DNA of 55,949 nucleotides from Rhodoplanes elegans (GCF_016653355.1 NZ_NHSK01000112.1:1-55949), one strand, 5' to 3'; shown: positions 26,303-36,418, counted from the stretch's first letter. Numbers and translations: made by a program. The notes: a model not told the origin generated them from the letters alone.

Positions 26303-27976
26303 ATGTCTCTGACCATCTCGCGCCGGGTCGGCGCGCTCGTGCTGCTCGCCGTTCTCGCCTGCCTCGCCATCATGGTGGTCCAACTGCTCGCCTTGCGCAG
26401 CTCGCTCGAGCAGGAGCGGCGCGCCGCCGTCATGGCGCAGGTCCAGTCCGCCGTCGCCATCGTCCGCGACTACGCGGCCAAGACCGAGAAGGGTCAGCTC
26501 CCGCAAGCCGAAGCACAGGAGCGCGCCAAGACGGCGCTGCGCGCCATCCGGTTCGGGCAGGACGACTACGTCTTCGTCTACGGCACCGACGGCATGACGC
26601 TGGTGCTCGGGCCGCGCGCCCAGCTGGAGGGCACGAACCGCATCGACAACAAGGATCCGAAGGGCGTCTACACGGTGCGCGGGCTGATCGCCGCGGCCCA
26701 GCGCGGCGGCGACTTCGTGGCCTACGAAGCACCCCGGTCCGGCAGTTCCGAACCAGCCCCGAAGATCGGCTATGCCGCGATGGGGCCGTGGAGCTGGGTG
26801 GTCGGCACCGGTGTCTACACCGACGATCTCGATCAGGTCTTCTGGGCCTCGGCGCGCACGACGCTCCTGTGGGCGGCGGGGCTGGTCGCCGTTCTCTGCG
26901 TCGTCGCCGTGACACTCGCCCGCGGCCTCGTGGGACCGCTGAAGACGATGACTTCGGCCATGGGCGAGCTGGCCGCCGGCAAGCTGGACGTCGAGATTCC
27001 CGGGGTCGGCCGCAAGGACGAGGTCGGCGCCATGGCCGACGCGGTCGCGGTGTTCAAGACCAACGCGGTCGAGCGCCGGCGGCTCGAAGCCGAGCAGCAC
27101 GAGGCGGAGGCCCGAGCCGCGGCGCAGCGCAAGGCCGACATGGTGCGGCTCGCCGATCAGTTCGAGCAGGCGGTCGGCGGCATCATCGCCATGGTCTCGT
27201 CGGCGGCGACCGAGCTGGAGGCGACCGCCACCACGCTCACCCGCACGGCCGACCAGACCCAGCAGAAGTCGGCGACGGTCAGCGCGGCGTCCGAGGAGGC
27301 CTCGAGCAATGTCCAGGCCGTCGCCGCGGCGACCAACGAGATGACCTCGTCGATCGGCGAGATCTCGCGCCAGGTGCAGACCTCGAGCCGCATCGCCGAC
27401 GACGCGGTGAGCCAGGCGGCGAAGACCGACGCCCGCGTCGGCGAGCTGTCGCAGGCGGCGAGCCGCATCGGCGACGTGGTCAAGCTGATCACCGACATCG
27501 CCGAGCAGACCAATCTCCTGGCGCTGAACGCCACCATCGAGGCGGCCCGCGCCGGCGAGGCCGGCAAGGGATTCGCCGTGGTGGCCCAGGAGGTGAAGGC
27601 CCTGGCCGGCCAGACCGCCAAGGCGACCGGCGAGATCTCGGCGCAGATTTCCGCCATGCAGGCGGCGACGCAGGACTCGGTCGCCGCCATCAAAGAGATC
27701 TCAGGCACCATCGGGCAGATCGCCGAGGTCGCCTCGGCCATCGCGGCCGCCGTGGAGGAGCAGGGCGCGGCGACGGCCGAGATTTCACGCAACATCCAGC
27801 AGGCGGCCTCGGGCACCAGCCGGGTCGCCCAGAACATCGTCGAGGTGAGCCGCGGCGCCGAAGAGACCGGCGCGGCCTCCGGCGAGGTCCTCAACGCCGC
27901 CGGCCAGCTCGCGATCGAGAGCAACCAGCTCCGCAGCGAGGTGACGAAGTTCCTCGACACGGTCCGGGCCGCCTGA
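26303..27976 (+). CDS. Methyl-accepting chemotaxis protein with single Cache domain
   Basis: The 557-aa receptor has a membrane segment (about 10-30), an sCache_2-type periplasmic domain (about 75-175, with [13 protein letters not shown] and [16 protein letters not shown]), a second membrane segment (187-207), HAMP (208-258) and a signalling domain with [19 protein letters not shown]. From [19 protein letters not shown] onward it is almost the same as the preceding receptor, so the pair arose by duplication with a sensor swap. ATG 26303 has only a weak AGAAG site; a GTG at 26267 is possible. Confidence 0.9.
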   Translation: MSLTISRRVGALVLLAVLACLAIMVVQLLALRSSLEQERRAAVMAQVQSAVAIVRDYAAKTEKGQLPQAEAQERAKTALRAIRFGQDDYVFVYGTDGMTLVLGPRAQLEGTNRIDNKDPKGVYTVRGLIAAAQRGGDFVAYEAPRSGSSEPAPKIGYAAMGPWSWVVGTGVYTDDLDQVFWASARTTLLWAAGLVAVLCVVAVTLARGLVGPLKTMTSAMGELAAGKLDVEIPGVGRKDEVGAMADAVAVFKTNAVERRRLEAEQHEAEARAAAQRKADMVRLADQFEQAVGGIIAMVSSAATELEATATTLTRTADQTQQKSATVSAASEEASSNVQAVAAATNEMTSSIGEISRQVQTSSRIADDAVSQAAKTDARVGELSQAASRIGDVVKLITDIAEQTNLLALNATIEAARAGEAGKGFAVVAQEVKALAGQTAKATGEISAQISAMQAATQDSVAAIKEISGTIGQIAEVASAIAAAVEEQGAATAEISRNIQQAASGTSRVAQNIVEVSRGAEETGAASGEVLNAAGQLAIESNQLRSEVTKFLDTVRAA

Positions 27977-28188
27977 GCCTGCCCGTCCCGGAAAGCCCGG
28001 ACCCGGCACGCCGGGTCCGTCGGCGGCGTCGGAGGCGCCGATCGCCTCCCGCTTGCCTCCCTGGCCTGCGACATGCATGGGTTCCGGCCCCGTCCGGAGA
28101 CCTCCCCCGTGCCTGCCTGGTCCGCTCAGCCGCCCCGCCTGCCCGGCGACGCCCCGATCGCATCCACCCTGCGCGACGCGGTGCGCCG

Positions 28189-29562
28189 ATGACCGCGACC
28201 TGGACGCCCCGCGTCATCGCGGCCGCCGTGATCGCCCTCGGCCTCGCCGCGGCCGTTCAGCACGCCACCGGCGGCCACAGCATCTGGCTCGCCTTCTTCG
28301 CCGTGCTGGCGACCGTGCTGATGTGGGCGACCCGGGTGGTGCCGGAGTATCTCGCCGCCTTCGTGTTCTTCGTCGTCTGCGTCGTCGGCCTCGTCGCTCC
28401 CGCCCCGGTGGTGCTGTCGGGCTTCACCGGGCCGGCCGCCTGGCTGGTCTTCTCGGGATCCGTGATCGGCGCCTCGCTCGGCCACACCGGTCTCGCCGAC
28501 CGGCTCGGCGCCAAGCTCGCGGCAGTCGCCAACGGGTCGTTCCCGGCGGTGATCACGCGGGTCGCCGTGTTCGGCACCGGGCTCGCCTTCCTGATGCCGT
28601 CCGGCATGGGCCGCATCTTCCTCCTGGCGCCGCTGCTTGCCGCCTTCGCCCAGCGCGCCGGCCTGGCGAAAGGCTCGCGCGGCCGCGCCGGCGTGATGCT
28701 GGCCGGGCTCTACGGCACGTTCTTTCCGGCGATGGGCATCCTACCCGCCAACGTGCCGAACAACGTGCTGGCCGGCCTCCTGGAGACCACCGGGCTCGGC
28801 GTCCCGACCTTCTCCGAATATCTGCTGCTGCACTTCCCCGTCGTCGGGCTCGCCAAGCTCCTGCTGCTGATCGGCGTCCTCGTCGTCATGTTCCGCGACG
28901 TCGGACCGGTGCCGGCCCCGCAGGCGGACCCGCCGCCGGCGATGTCGACGGGCGAGAAGCGCCTCACCGTGCTGCTCGCCGCCACCATCGGCCTGTGGCT
29001 CACCGACAGCCTGCACGGGGTCTCGGCCACCTGGGTCGGCATGGCGGCCGCCCTGGTGTGCCTGTGGCCGGGCACCGGGCTGTTGCCGCCGAACCCGATG
29101 AAGAGCGTCGCGTTCGAGCCGATCATCTACGTCGCCGGCGTGGTCGGGCTCGGCGCCGTGGTCGGCCATACCGGGCTCGGCGCGACGCTCGGCGAGGTGC
29201 TGACCGTGGTGGTGGCGCCGCTCGCCGGCAGCGCGATCGCGAGCTATGTCGGGCTGGCCGCGGTGGCGGCGTCGCTCGGGCCGCTGGTCACCGCCGTCGG
29301 CGTGCCGGCGATCCTCACCCCGATCGCACCCGTGCTCGCCGCCGCGACCGGCCTGCCGGTCGCGACCGTGACGATGAGCCAGGTGCTCGGCTTCTCGACC
29401 ATCTTCCTGCCCTACCAGGCGCCGCCGCTCGCCGTCGCGGTGCAGATCGGCGCCCTGCCGGTGCGCGAGGCGGTGCGCGCCTGCCTGATCCTGGCGGCGC
29501 TGACGATCGTGCTCCTGTGGCCGCTCGACGTCCTGTGGTGGATGCTGCTGGGGCGGCTGTAG
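28189..29562 (+). CDS. SLC13/DASS-type anion permease
   Basis: The 457-aa hydrophobic protein has about 11-12 membrane segments. It looks like a divalent-anion:Na+ symporter family permease, with paired inverted halves (for example SGFTGPAAWLVFSGSVIG and FEPIIYVAGVVGLGAVVGH) and hairpin-like LPANVPNNVL and FLPYQAPPLAVA segments. Likely substrates are dicarboxylates, sulfate or a similar anion. ATG 28189 starts the hydrophobic protein; there is no clear ribosome site. The frame extends far upstream through the receptor gene, but that part is shadow. It follows the two chemoreceptors by 212 bases. Confidence 0.75.
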   Translation: MTATWTPRVIAAAVIALGLAAAVQHATGGHSIWLAFFAVLATVLMWATRVVPEYLAAFVFFVVCVVGLVAPAPVVLSGFTGPAAWLVFSGSVIGASLGHTGLADRLGAKLAAVANGSFPAVITRVAVFGTGLAFLMPSGMGRIFLLAPLLAAFAQRAGLAKGSRGRAGVMLAGLYGTFFPAMGILPANVPNNVLAGLLETTGLGVPTFSEYLLLHFPVVGLAKLLLLIGVLVVMFRDVGPVPAPQADPPPAMSTGEKRLTVLLAATIGLWLTDSLHGVSATWVGMAAALVCLWPGTGLLPPNPMKSVAFEPIIYVAGVVGLGAVVGHTGLGATLGEVLTVVVAPLAGSAIASYVGLAAVAASLGPLVTAVGVPAILTPIAPVLAAATGLPVATVTMSQVLGFSTIFLPYQAPPLAVAVQIGALPVREAVRACLILAALTIVLLWPLDVLWWMLLGRL

Positions 29563-29666
29563 CCGCCCCGGCGTCGCCAACCGCGGCAGGGTCGGGGACG
29601 TGACCGGAAAACCGCCGGAGCCCGCTCCGACGGAGATCAGACGGCATCTGCCCGATCACTCGGGGT

Positions 29667-29798
29667 CATTCCGGAGCGACGCTATCCGGTCCGGCCTTCG
29701 GCCAGCCGACGACAGGCTCCGCGCCGAACCCGGAATTCAGCCGAGGCGAAGCTCGTCGCTGGATTCCGGACTCGCGGCTTCGCCGCGCCCCGGAATGA
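29667..29798. repeat. Family A palindromic intergenic repeat, copy 2
   Basis: It opens CATTCCGGAGCG and closes GCCCCGGAATGA, with an internal GGATTCCGGACTCGCGG segment. This is the most diverged of the full-length copies. It lies between the SLC13 permease and the small gene at 29826. Confidence 0.8.
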
Positions 29799-29825
29799 CG
29801 ACGTGCCGATCAACCGGAATGGGTA

Positions 29826-30089
29826 TCACTCGGCCTGGATCAGCGTGGCGACGCAGTCGACCGGGTCGTAGATCGACACCTGCAGCACCGGATAGTTCTT
29901 CTTGATCACGCGGCCGGCCTGCTCGGCCGCCTCGACAGTCGGAAACGACCGCTTGGTCTGACGGTCGACCTGGAGCAGGTAGCGACCGGTCTCGGGCTGG
30001 CGGCGCTGCGTCCGCGGCTCGGCGGCCGCGACGGCCGCCTCGGGAGCCACGAGCTTCGTGAGGGTCTTGCCCCCGGCGCGAGTCGCCAT
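29826..30089 (-). CDS. Small hypothetical protein
   Basis: The 87-aa product begins MATRAGGKTLTKLVAPE, is basic in its first half, and has a compact alpha/beta-looking second half (GRYLLQVDRQTKRSFPTVEA to VLQVSIYDPVDCVATLIQAE). ATG 30089 has a clear AAGGAA nine bases upstream. I do not recognise a family. The phrase RYLLQVDRQTKRSF followed by a helix resembles small domains that modify or bind other proteins, but no function is claimed. Confidence 0.6.
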   Translation of the reverse strand: MATRAGGKTLTKLVAPEAAVAAAEPRTQRRQPETGRYLLQVDRQTKRSFPTVEAAEQAGRVIKKNYPVLQVSIYDPVDCVATLIQAE

Positions 30090-30295
30090 GTGTGGTATTC
30101 CTTCCAAAAGTCCAAATGGTTGAGGGATCGGAGGTCGGATGCGGCGGCGACCGGCCGACGGATCGGCGGCGCAGCGACGCATCATCACGGACGAACACGA
30201 TCACCGACGAACAATGGCCGTCCGGGCACACGCCATGCACGTTCCGCGCCGAATGGGGCGGATCGAGATCGCGCGACGGATCGGACCGGATGGGA

Positions 30296-30371
30296 TGGTG
30301 GAGCCGAGGGGATTTGAACCCCTGACCTCCGCAGTGCGATTGCGGCGCTCTCCCAACTGAGCTACGGCCCC
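30296..30371 (-). tRNA. tRNA-Ala, anticodon CGC
   Basis: On the reverse strand the gene begins GGGGCCGTAGCTCAG and ends CGGCTCCACCA, 76 nt with the CCA encoded. The acceptor stem has the G3:U70 pair that identifies alanine tRNAs. The anticodon stem CCGCA/TGCGG encloses loop ATCGCAC, which gives anticodon CGC reading GCG. The T arm carries GGTTCAAATCC. Confidence 0.95.
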
Positions 30372-30647
30372 GCCGCTCGCGGCCGCAAGGGCGGCGAGCC
30401 ATCAGGTGGCGCCATTTACGGGTCCGGTCAGGACAGTGTCAAGGACTGTCGGGCGATCGTGACGGAAGTCCACTCCGGCGTGACCGGAATGCCGCGCCGG
30501 CCGCCGCGCCCGCCGTTTACCAGCGGCGAAACAGCGCCGTCCTTGGCCCTTGCCGCTGTCGGACCGGAACGGTACACGTCGCTCGGCCCGGGCCCGCCGC
30601 GTCCGCGCGCCGCACGCGCATTGCGATCACCCGACGAGACCCGCGAG

Positions 30648-30938
30648 ATGATTGAATTCCTTGGTTTCATCAGCACCCTGCTGACGCTCTACGTCTACAT
30701 CCTGATCGCATCGGCGGTGCTGAGCTGGCTGATCGCCTTCAACGTGGTCAACACCCGCAACCAGGCCGTCTCGGTGATCGGCGAGTTCCTCTACCGAATC
30801 ACCGAGCCGGTGCTCCGGCCGATCCGGCGCGTGATGCCGGACCTCGGCGGCATCGACATCTCGCCCGTCATCGTGATCCTGGTGATCTTCTTCATCCAGT
30901 CGGTGATCCTGCCGAATCTCGCACGGGCGCTGGTGTGA
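30648..30938 (+). CDS. YggT family membrane protein
   Basis: The 96-aa protein has two hydrophobic segments (about 5-30 and 70-92) joined by the YggT core [27 protein letters not shown] (given here in two parts: [18 protein letters not shown] and DLGGIDISP). YggT proteins are small inner-membrane proteins linked to osmotic tolerance or cell-envelope roles. ATG 30648 has a weak GAG-type ribosome site. Its TGA overlaps the GTG of the next gene by four bases, the usual yggT-yggU pairing. Confidence 0.88.
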   Translation: MIEFLGFISTLLTLYVYILIASAVLSWLIAFNVVNTRNQAVSVIGEFLYRITEPVLRPIRRVMPDLGGIDISPVIVILVIFFIQSVILPNLARALV

Positions 30939-31276
30939 CGGCTGCGGCCGATTCGGCGGAGCATCCCTGGATCGCGGCACCCGACGGCCTGGTCGTGACG
31001 GTGCGGCTGACCCCGCGCGGCGGCCGCGACGGCTTCGACGGCATCGATCGGCTCGCCGACGGCCGGGCCGTGCTGAAGGCCCGGGTGCGCGCCGCCCCGA
31101 CCGAGGGCGAAGCCAACGCCGCCCTCACCACCCTGTTCGCCAAGTCCCTGAAGCTGCCGGCTCGCGCCGTCGCGCTGGTCGCCGGCGATACCGCCCGCAT
31201 CAAGCGAATCAAGATCACGGGCGACGCCGCGACCCTCGCGGCCGCGCTCGCCCGCCTGTCCGGAGTCTCCGCATGA
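30935..31276 (+). CDS. DUF167/YggU family protein
   Basis: The 113-aa product matches the YggU/DUF167 family: [18 protein letters not shown] at about 19-36, then [18 protein letters not shown] and KRIKITGDA. The biochemical role is unknown. The GTG start at 30935 overlaps the yggT stop (GTGA), and its own stop overlaps the folD ATG (ATGA), so yggT-yggU-folD form a coupled operon. Confidence 0.88.
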   Translation: MTAAADSAEHPWIAAPDGLVVTVRLTPRGGRDGFDGIDRLADGRAVLKARVRAAPTEGEANAALTTLFAKSLKLPARAVALVAGDTARIKRIKITGDAATLAAALARLSGVSA

Positions 31277-32157
31277 CCGCTCGTCTCATCGATGGAAAGA
31301 CCGCCGCCGAGGCGGTGCGGGCCGGCGTCGCCGCCGAGGTGGCGCGGCTCTCGGCCGCGCACGGCCTCGTCCCCGGCCTCGCCGTGGTGCTGGTCGGCGA
31401 CGACCCGGCAAGCGCCGCTTACGTGCGCAGCAAGGGCAAGCAGACGGTCGCGGCGGGCATGCGCTCCTTCGAGCATCGCCTGCCGGCGACCGCCACGCAG
31501 GACGAGGTGCTTTCCGTCGTCGCGCAGCTCAACGCCGACCCGAGCGTCCACGGCATCCTGGTCCAGCTCCCGGTGCCGAAGCAGATTGACCCGCATGCCG
31601 TGATTCTCGCCATCGACCCGATGAAGGACGTCGACGGCCTGCATCCGCTCAGCGCCGGCCTGCTGGCGAGCGGCCTGCCCGGCCTCGTGCCCTGCACGCC
31701 GCTCGGCTGCCTCTACATGGCGAAGACCGTGCATGCGTCGCTCGCCGGGATGGAGGCCGTGGTGGTCGGCCGCTCGAATCTCGTCGGCAAGCCCGTCGCC
31801 CAACTGTTGTTGCGCGAGAACGCGACCGTGACGATCGCCCATTCGCAGACCCGCGATCTGCCGGCGGTGTGCCGTCGCGCCGACCTCCTGGTCGCGGCGG
31901 TCGGCAAGCCGGGCTTCATCCGGGGCGACTGGATCAAGCCGGGCGCCACCGTGATCGACGTCGGCATCAACCGGGTGCCGACCGCAGACGGCAAGGGCCG
32001 GCTCACCGGCGACGTCGCCTTCGAGGAGGCCGTGCAGGTCGCCGGGGCCGTCACGCCGGTGCCGGGCGGCGTCGGCCTGATGACGGTGGCGTTCCTGCTG
32101 GTCAACACGGTGCGGGCCGCCTGCGCGGCCGCCGGCCTGCCGGCGCCGAAGATCTAA
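31273..32157 (+). CDS. folD: Methylenetetrahydrofolate dehydrogenase/cyclohydrolase FolD
   Basis: The 294-aa bifunctional enzyme interconverts 5,10-methylene-THF and 10-formyl-THF using NADP. Motifs include YVRSKGKQ with the catalytic lysine (about 51-58), [38 protein letters not shown] and [14 protein letters not shown]. The length is typical. It starts at ATG 31273 in an ATGA overlap with the DUF167 gene and is followed by a family A repeat. Confidence 0.95.
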   Translation: MTARLIDGKTAAEAVRAGVAAEVARLSAAHGLVPGLAVVLVGDDPASAAYVRSKGKQTVAAGMRSFEHRLPATATQDEVLSVVAQLNADPSVHGILVQLPVPKQIDPHAVILAIDPMKDVDGLHPLSAGLLASGLPGLVPCTPLGCLYMAKTVHASLAGMEAVVVGRSNLVGKPVAQLLLRENATVTIAHSQTRDLPAVCRRADLLVAAVGKPGFIRGDWIKPGATVIDVGINRVPTADGKGRLTGDVAFEEAVQVAGAVTPVPGGVGLMTVAFLLVNTVRAACAAAGLPAPKI

Positions 32158-32163
32158 GACCGT

Positions 32164-32267
32164 CATTCCGGGGCGCGGACCATAGGTCCGCGAACCCGGA
32201 ATCCAGCGGCAAGCGCCGAAGCCGGGGCTGGATTCCGGGTTCGCTGCTTCGCAGCGCCCCGGAATGA
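32164..32267. repeat. Family A palindromic intergenic repeat, copy 3
   Basis: This is the most regular copy: CATTCCGGGGCGCGG, an inner palindrome around GGACCATAGGTCC, GAACCCGGAATCCAGC, then the inverted half GCTGGATTCCGGGTTCG and GCGCCCCGGAATGA. It begins six bases after the folD stop and could form a long RNA hairpin protecting or ending that transcript. Confidence 0.88.
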
Positions 32268-32412
32268 CCCCGCGATACCTTGCCATTCTGCGAGCCGCGA
32301 ATTAGCACTCCGCCGTCACACGCGCGGGCCGCCACGGGCGACCCTCGTCACACGCGCAACGGCCGGCGCAGGCGGGCCGTCCCGCACAACCAGCCCCCTC
32401 AGAAGGCTCATC

Positions 32413-33528
32413 ATGGCGACCTACAAGCTTCTCCTGCTTCCCGGCGACGGCATCGGCATCGAGGTGATGGCCGAGGTGAAGCGGCTGATCGCGTGGATGA
32501 ACCAGAACGGGCTCGGCACCTTCGAGACCGAGGAGGGGCTGGTCGGCGGCGCCGCCTACGACGACGCCGGCGTGGCGATCACGGACGCCACCATGGCGCT
32601 GGCGATGGCGGCCGACGCCGTGATCTTCGGCGCGGTCGGCGGGCCCAAGTGGGCGTCGGTGCCCTACGAGGCGCGGCCCGAGGCCGGCCTCCTGCGGCTG
32701 CGCAAGGATCTCGGCCTCTACGCCAATCTGCGCCCGGCGATCTGCTACCCGGCGCTCGCCGAGGCCTCGTCGCTCAAGCGCGAGGTGGTCGACGGGCTCG
32801 ACATCATGATCGTGCGCGAGCTCACCGGCGGCGTCTATTTCGGCGAGCCGAAGACCATCGTCGACCTCGGCAACGGCCAGAAGCGCGCCATCGACACCCA
32901 GGTCTACGACACCTTCGAGATCGAGCGCATCGGCCGGGTCGCCTTCGAGCTGGCGCGCAAGCGCCGCAACAAGGTCGCCTCGATGGAGAAGCGCAACGTC
33001 ATGAAGTCGGGCGTGCTGTGGAACGAGGTGATGACCGCGCTCCACGCCCGCGAGTTCCCGGACGTCGCGCTCGAGCACGTGCTGGCCGACGCCGGCGGCA
33101 TGCAGCTGGTGCGCTGGCCCAAGCAGTTCGACGTCATCGTCACCGACAACCTGTTCGGCGACATGCTGTCAGACGTCGCCGCGATGCTGACCGGTTCGCT
33201 CGGCATGCTGCCGTCCGCCTCGCTCGGCGACGTCGATCCGGCGACCGGCACCCGCAAGTCGATGTACGAGCCGGTGCACGGCTCGGCGCCGGACATCCAG
33301 GGCAAGGGCATCGCCAACCCGATCGCCATGCTGGCGTCGTTCGCGATGGCGCTGCGCTACTCGTTCGGGCTGGGCAAGGAGGCCGACATGGTCGAGCAGG
33401 CGATCGCCGCGACGCTCGACAAGGGCCTGCGCACCGCCGACATCACGTCCGAGGGCTGCAAGGTCGTCGGCACGCGCGAGATGGGCGAGGCGGTGATCGC
33501 CGAGGTGGCCCGCATCGCCGGGAAGTGA
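32413..33528 (+). CDS. leuB: 3-isopropylmalate dehydrogenase
   Basis: The 371-aa enzyme carries out the NAD-dependent oxidative decarboxylation step of leucine biosynthesis. Motifs: [12 protein letters not shown] near the N-terminus, [33 protein letters not shown], and the catalytic/metal block [12 protein letters not shown] with [15 protein letters not shown] 32413 has AGAAGG about seven bases upstream. It stands alone, 145 bases after a family A repeat, with no leuC/leuD nearby. Confidence 0.95.
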   Translation: MATYKLLLLPGDGIGIEVMAEVKRLIAWMNQNGLGTFETEEGLVGGAAYDDAGVAITDATMALAMAADAVIFGAVGGPKWASVPYEARPEAGLLRLRKDLGLYANLRPAICYPALAEASSLKREVVDGLDIMIVRELTGGVYFGEPKTIVDLGNGQKRAIDTQVYDTFEIERIGRVAFELARKRRNKVASMEKRNVMKSGVLWNEVMTALHAREFPDVALEHVLADAGGMQLVRWPKQFDVIVTDNLFGDMLSDVAAMLTGSLGMLPSASLGDVDPATGTRKSMYEPVHGSAPDIQGKGIANPIAMLASFAMALRYSFGLGKEADMVEQAIAATLDKGLRTADITSEGCKVVGTREMGEAVIAEVARIAGK

Positions 33529-33540
33529 GGCGCCTCTCGA

Positions 33541-33685
33541 CCCTCTCCCGTGGGGAGAGGGTCGGGCGCGAGCGCAGCTCGCGACCGGGGTCCGGGGCGT
33601 ATGCGCCGATGGCTGGCCTCGGCACCCCTCACCCGGATCTCGCGCAGCCGCGCGAGATCCGACCTTTCCCCGCCGGGGAGAGGTG
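33541..33685. repeat. Family C palindromic repeat (CTCTCCCC type), long copy
   Basis: It opens with the palindrome CCCTCTCCCGTGGGGAGAGG, contains a second stem around CGCGAGCGCAGCTCGCG and a third around GATCTCGCGCAGCCGCGCG, and closes with TTTCCCCGCCGGGGAGAGG. It fills the space between leuB and the converging gene at 33706. Confidence 0.8.
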
Positions 33686-33705
33686 AAAAAGAGCGTCGTG
33701 TCCCG

Positions 33706-34050
33706 TCAGTACCGCGACCAGCCCGGGATATCGAACTGACCGGGCAGCGGGGCGCGCGACCACGAGCCCGGGAAGGCGTTGTTGTCCATCCAGTGCGGGA
33801 ACACCGTGTAGGACGGCGACAGGGCGTAGTCGCTGTAGTGCTGGCTGTTCGGCAGCGGCTCGCGGCCCGGATCCAGGAACGAGCGCTTGCGCACCGTGAC
33901 ACGCGACGCCGGCCGGCCGTTGTAGTCGGCGACGATGTCGTAGGTCTTGGCCTGGCGGCGCTTGGTCGCGGCCTCGGCCTCCGGCGCGGAGAACAGCACG
34001 GCCACGAGCCCGGCGGCGGCCGCGCAGGCGACGAAGGTCATCGGGCGCAT
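33706..34050 (-). CDS. Secreted hypothetical protein
   Basis: The 114-aa product has a clear Sec signal ([20 protein letters not shown], cleavage near AEA-A) and a mature basic domain with YDIVADYNGRPASRVTVRKR and a Pro/Trp/Ser-rich C-terminus. I recall similar short secreted proteins of unknown function in bradyrhizobia. ATG 34050 has GAGAGG six bases upstream. It converges with leuB across a family C repeat. Confidence 0.6.
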   Translation of the reverse strand: MRPMTFVACAAAAGLVAVLFSAPEAEAATKRRQAKTYDIVADYNGRPASRVTVRKRSFLDPGREPLPNSQHYSDYALSPSYTVFPHWMDNNAFPGSWSRAPLPGQFDIPGWSRY

Positions 34051-34205
34051 CGGAACCTCTCGAGCGTTGTCGAACGCGAACGTCAGTCTTACCGTCGATT
34101 CCCGTAGCACGACAAGGCAACGACCGCGTTAACGGGCTGGTTCCGCGGCGTTTCCCGCCCACCTGTGGCGGCCCTGCTGCACTCGGCGGGATTTCGATGC
34201 GGGCA

Positions 34206-34997
34206 TCAGTAGTTGCGCGGCGGGGCATAGGGGCTCGCCTTGCGGGCGACGGCCGGGTTCGGCCCACGCGGATCGGTCGTCTGGACGAGCGGGCTGGCCG
34301 AGCAGCGGGGGCTGTTGACCATTCGGGCGCGCAGAAAAGCGTCGGCGTCCTTGGCCGGCAGCGCACGGTCCAGCACCAGCCGGTCGATCAGGCAGGCGAG
34401 CCGGGCCGCCGACGGCCGGCTGCCGTCCGCCTCGCAGTACCAGCCCTTCAGGTAGACGGCCGTGGTCGAGAACCGGCTCAAGAAGACGAAGCACGGCTTG
34501 CGCAGCCCGTCGGAGAAGAAGGTCGCGTCGACGGCGCGCAGGTCGCCGTACCGCGTCTCCAGGTCCCAGTGATTGCGCCCGAACTGGCCGCTGAACTGGC
34601 GCGCCACCGGCATGGTCCGCATCTCGCCGCGGAAATCGGTCTCGCCGAACCAGTTCGACGGCGCCTGGACGAGGGCCACGGTGAGGTCCTGGTCGCGCGC
34701 CAGCACGTTGCCGTACTGGCGGATCTCGACCCGTCCGATGCCGCGGCTCGTCGCCACCAGGCCGCGCCCGCCGAGGCGCTCGAGCGATGGGTCGGCGAGC
34801 CGGAACGACGGCTGGTCGTCCGAGCGCGTCACCTGGAAGCTCGACACCCAGAGAATCACGAGCCCGATCAGGCCGAGCACGAGGAGGCCGACCAGATAGA
34901 AGCCGTAGCGGATCATCACGCCGGCCGTGGAGACCACGGCGCCGACGGGCGAGCGGTCGAATCGGGAATCGTCCGGACCGAGATACGGGGTGGCCAT
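34206..34997 (-). CDS. Membrane-anchored hypothetical protein
   Basis: The 263-aa protein has one strong membrane segment (about 30-52, MIRYGFYLVGLLVLGLIGLV) followed by a soluble domain with VTRSDDQPSFRLADP, a FVFLSRFSTTAVYLKGWYC segment and a Pro-rich tail. The single segment and charge pattern suggest the C-terminal domain faces the periplasm. I do not recognise a family. ATG 34997 is chosen; a GTG at 35006 adds three residues. It is divergent from asd. Confidence 0.6.
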   Translation of the reverse strand: MATPYLGPDDSRFDRSPVGAVVSTAGVMIRYGFYLVGLLVLGLIGLVILWVSSFQVTRSDDQPSFRLADPSLERLGGRGLVATSRGIGRVEIRQYGNVLARDQDLTVALVQAPSNWFGETDFRGEMRTMPVARQFSGQFGRNHWDLETRYGDLRAVDATFFSDGLRKPCFVFLSRFSTTAVYLKGWYCEADGSRPSAARLACLIDRLVLDRALPAKDADAFLRARMVNSPRCSASPLVQTTDPRGPNPAVARKASPYAPPRNY

Positions 34998-35150
34998 GAA
35001 ACGCACCGAAGCCTATATGGGGCCTCGCGCCGCCGTGGGCGAGGCGCGGGCGAGCCATGCGTTGTCTCGACCGACGTTCTCGCCTAGAAGCGGTTGCGCT
35101 TTCGTGTCTCCCGGAACGAGACCGAGGGATATTAATCCTGGGAGTAAACT

Positions 35151-36185
35151 ATGGGTTACAAGGTCGCGGTGGTCGGCGCCACGGGCAATGTGGGCCGCGC
35201 CATGCTGGAGATCCTCGCCGAGCGGCAGTTCCCGGCCGACGAGGTGGTCGCAATCGCGTCCCGGCGCAGCCAGGGCGTCGAGGTCTCCTACGGCGACACG
35301 ACCCTCAAAGTGAAAGCCCTGGAGCACTACGACTTCTCCGACGTCGACATCTGCCTGATGTCGGCCGGCGGCTCGGTGTCGAAGGAGTGGTCGCCCAAGA
35401 TCGGCGCGCAGGGCTGCGTCGTCATCGATAACTCGTCGGCCTGGCGCTACGACGCGGACGTGCCGCTGATCGTGCCCGAGGTGAACGCCGACGCGGTCGA
35501 GGGCTTCCGCAAGAAGAACATCATCGCCAACCCGAACTGCTCGACCGCGCAGCTCGTCGTCGCGCTCAAACCGCTGCACGACCGCGCGACCATCAAGCGC
35601 GTCGTGGTGTCGACCTATCAGTCGGTGTCGGGCGCCGGCAAGGAGGCGATGGACGAGCTGTTCTCGCAGACCAAGTCGGTCTTCACGCTCGACGAGATGC
35701 AGGTGAAGAAGTTCCCCAAGCGCATCGCCTTCAACCTGATCCCCCAGATCGACGTGTTCATGGAGGACGGGTACACGAAGGAAGAGTGGAAGATGATGGC
35801 CGAGACCAAGAAGATTCTCGACCCGAAGATCAAGCTCACCGCCACCTGCGTGCGCGTGCCGGTCTTCGTCGCCCACTCCGAGGCCGTGAACATCGAGTTC
35901 GAGCAGCCGATCACGCCCGACGAGGCGCGGCAGATCCTGTCGACCGCGCCGGGCTGCCTGGTGATCGACAAGCGCGAGCCCGGCGGCTACGTGACGCCCT
36001 ACGAGGCGGCCGGCGAGGACGCCACCTACATCAGCCGCATCCGCGAGGACGCGACGGTGGAGAACGGCCTCGTGCTGTGGTGCGTCTCCGACAACCTGCG
36101 CAAGGGCGCGGCGCTGAACGCCGTGCAGATCGCCGAATGCATGCTCAAGCGCAACCTTCTCCAGCCGAAGAAGAAGGCCGCCTGA
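35151..36185 (+). CDS. asd: Aspartate-semialdehyde dehydrogenase
   Basis: The 344-aa enzyme reduces aspartyl phosphate to aspartate semialdehyde (Lys, Met, Thr and DAP pathway). It has the Rossmann start VAVVGATGNVGRAMLEIL, MSAGGSVSKEW, VIDNSSAWR, the active-site Cys in ANPNCSTAQ (about residue 130) and a dimerisation domain containing VSTYQSVSGAGKEAM. ATG 35151 has GGGAG six bases upstream. A strong intrinsic terminator follows the gene. Confidence 0.95.
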   Translation: MGYKVAVVGATGNVGRAMLEILAERQFPADEVVAIASRRSQGVEVSYGDTTLKVKALEHYDFSDVDICLMSAGGSVSKEWSPKIGAQGCVVIDNSSAWRYDADVPLIVPEVNADAVEGFRKKNIIANPNCSTAQLVVALKPLHDRATIKRVVVSTYQSVSGAGKEAMDELFSQTKSVFTLDEMQVKKFPKRIAFNLIPQIDVFMEDGYTKEEWKMMAETKKILDPKIKLTATCVRVPVFVAHSEAVNIEFEQPITPDEARQILSTAPGCLVIDKREPGGYVTPYEAAGEDATYISRIREDATVENGLVLWCVSDNLRKGAALNAVQIAECMLKRNLLQPKKKAA

Positions 36186-36216
36186 CCCGACACGCCGCCC
36201 GCGCGGCGCGATGACA

Positions 36217-36260
36217 CGAAGCCCGGCCGAGGGCGTTCCTCGCGCCGGGCTTCGCTTTTT
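36217..36260 (+). terminator. Intrinsic terminator after asd
   Basis: An 11-bp stem (CGAAGCCCGGC paired with GCCGGGCTTCG) encloses a further CGAGG/CCTCG stem with loop GCGTT, giving about 16 base pairs with one bulge. It is followed directly by CTTTTT. A second perfect 9-bp stem (CCGGACGCG/CGCGTCCGG, 36262-36281) follows without a T-run. Confidence 0.93.
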
Positions 36261-36418
36261 GCCGGACGCGCCCGCGTCCGGAGCGGCCGAAGCGCCGCCG
36301 ACCGTGCCCAAGAACACTACTCTTCACAAAGACTGCCCTCGCAAGACGGCCCCCGGAAACGCCCTTTCGGACACGAGAACGATCAAGGCGGTGCGCGCAC
36401 CGCCCCGAAGGAGCCCCT

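Noticed and set aside
26230-28188. A long in-frame extension of the SLC13 permease gene through the Cache chemoreceptor
   Set aside because: The upstream part is an alternate-frame reading of the receptor gene. The hydrophobic permease begins only at 28189.
29737-30402. A 221-codon reverse frame across tRNA-Ala and the small gene
   Set aside because: It contains the familiar tRNA read-through peptide ([20 protein letters not shown]-like) and overlaps better-supported features.
33541-33685. Possible CRISPR-like array of palindromes
   Set aside because: The palindromes are not evenly spaced, the intervening sequences are themselves paired, and there are no cas genes. It is an intergenic repeat.
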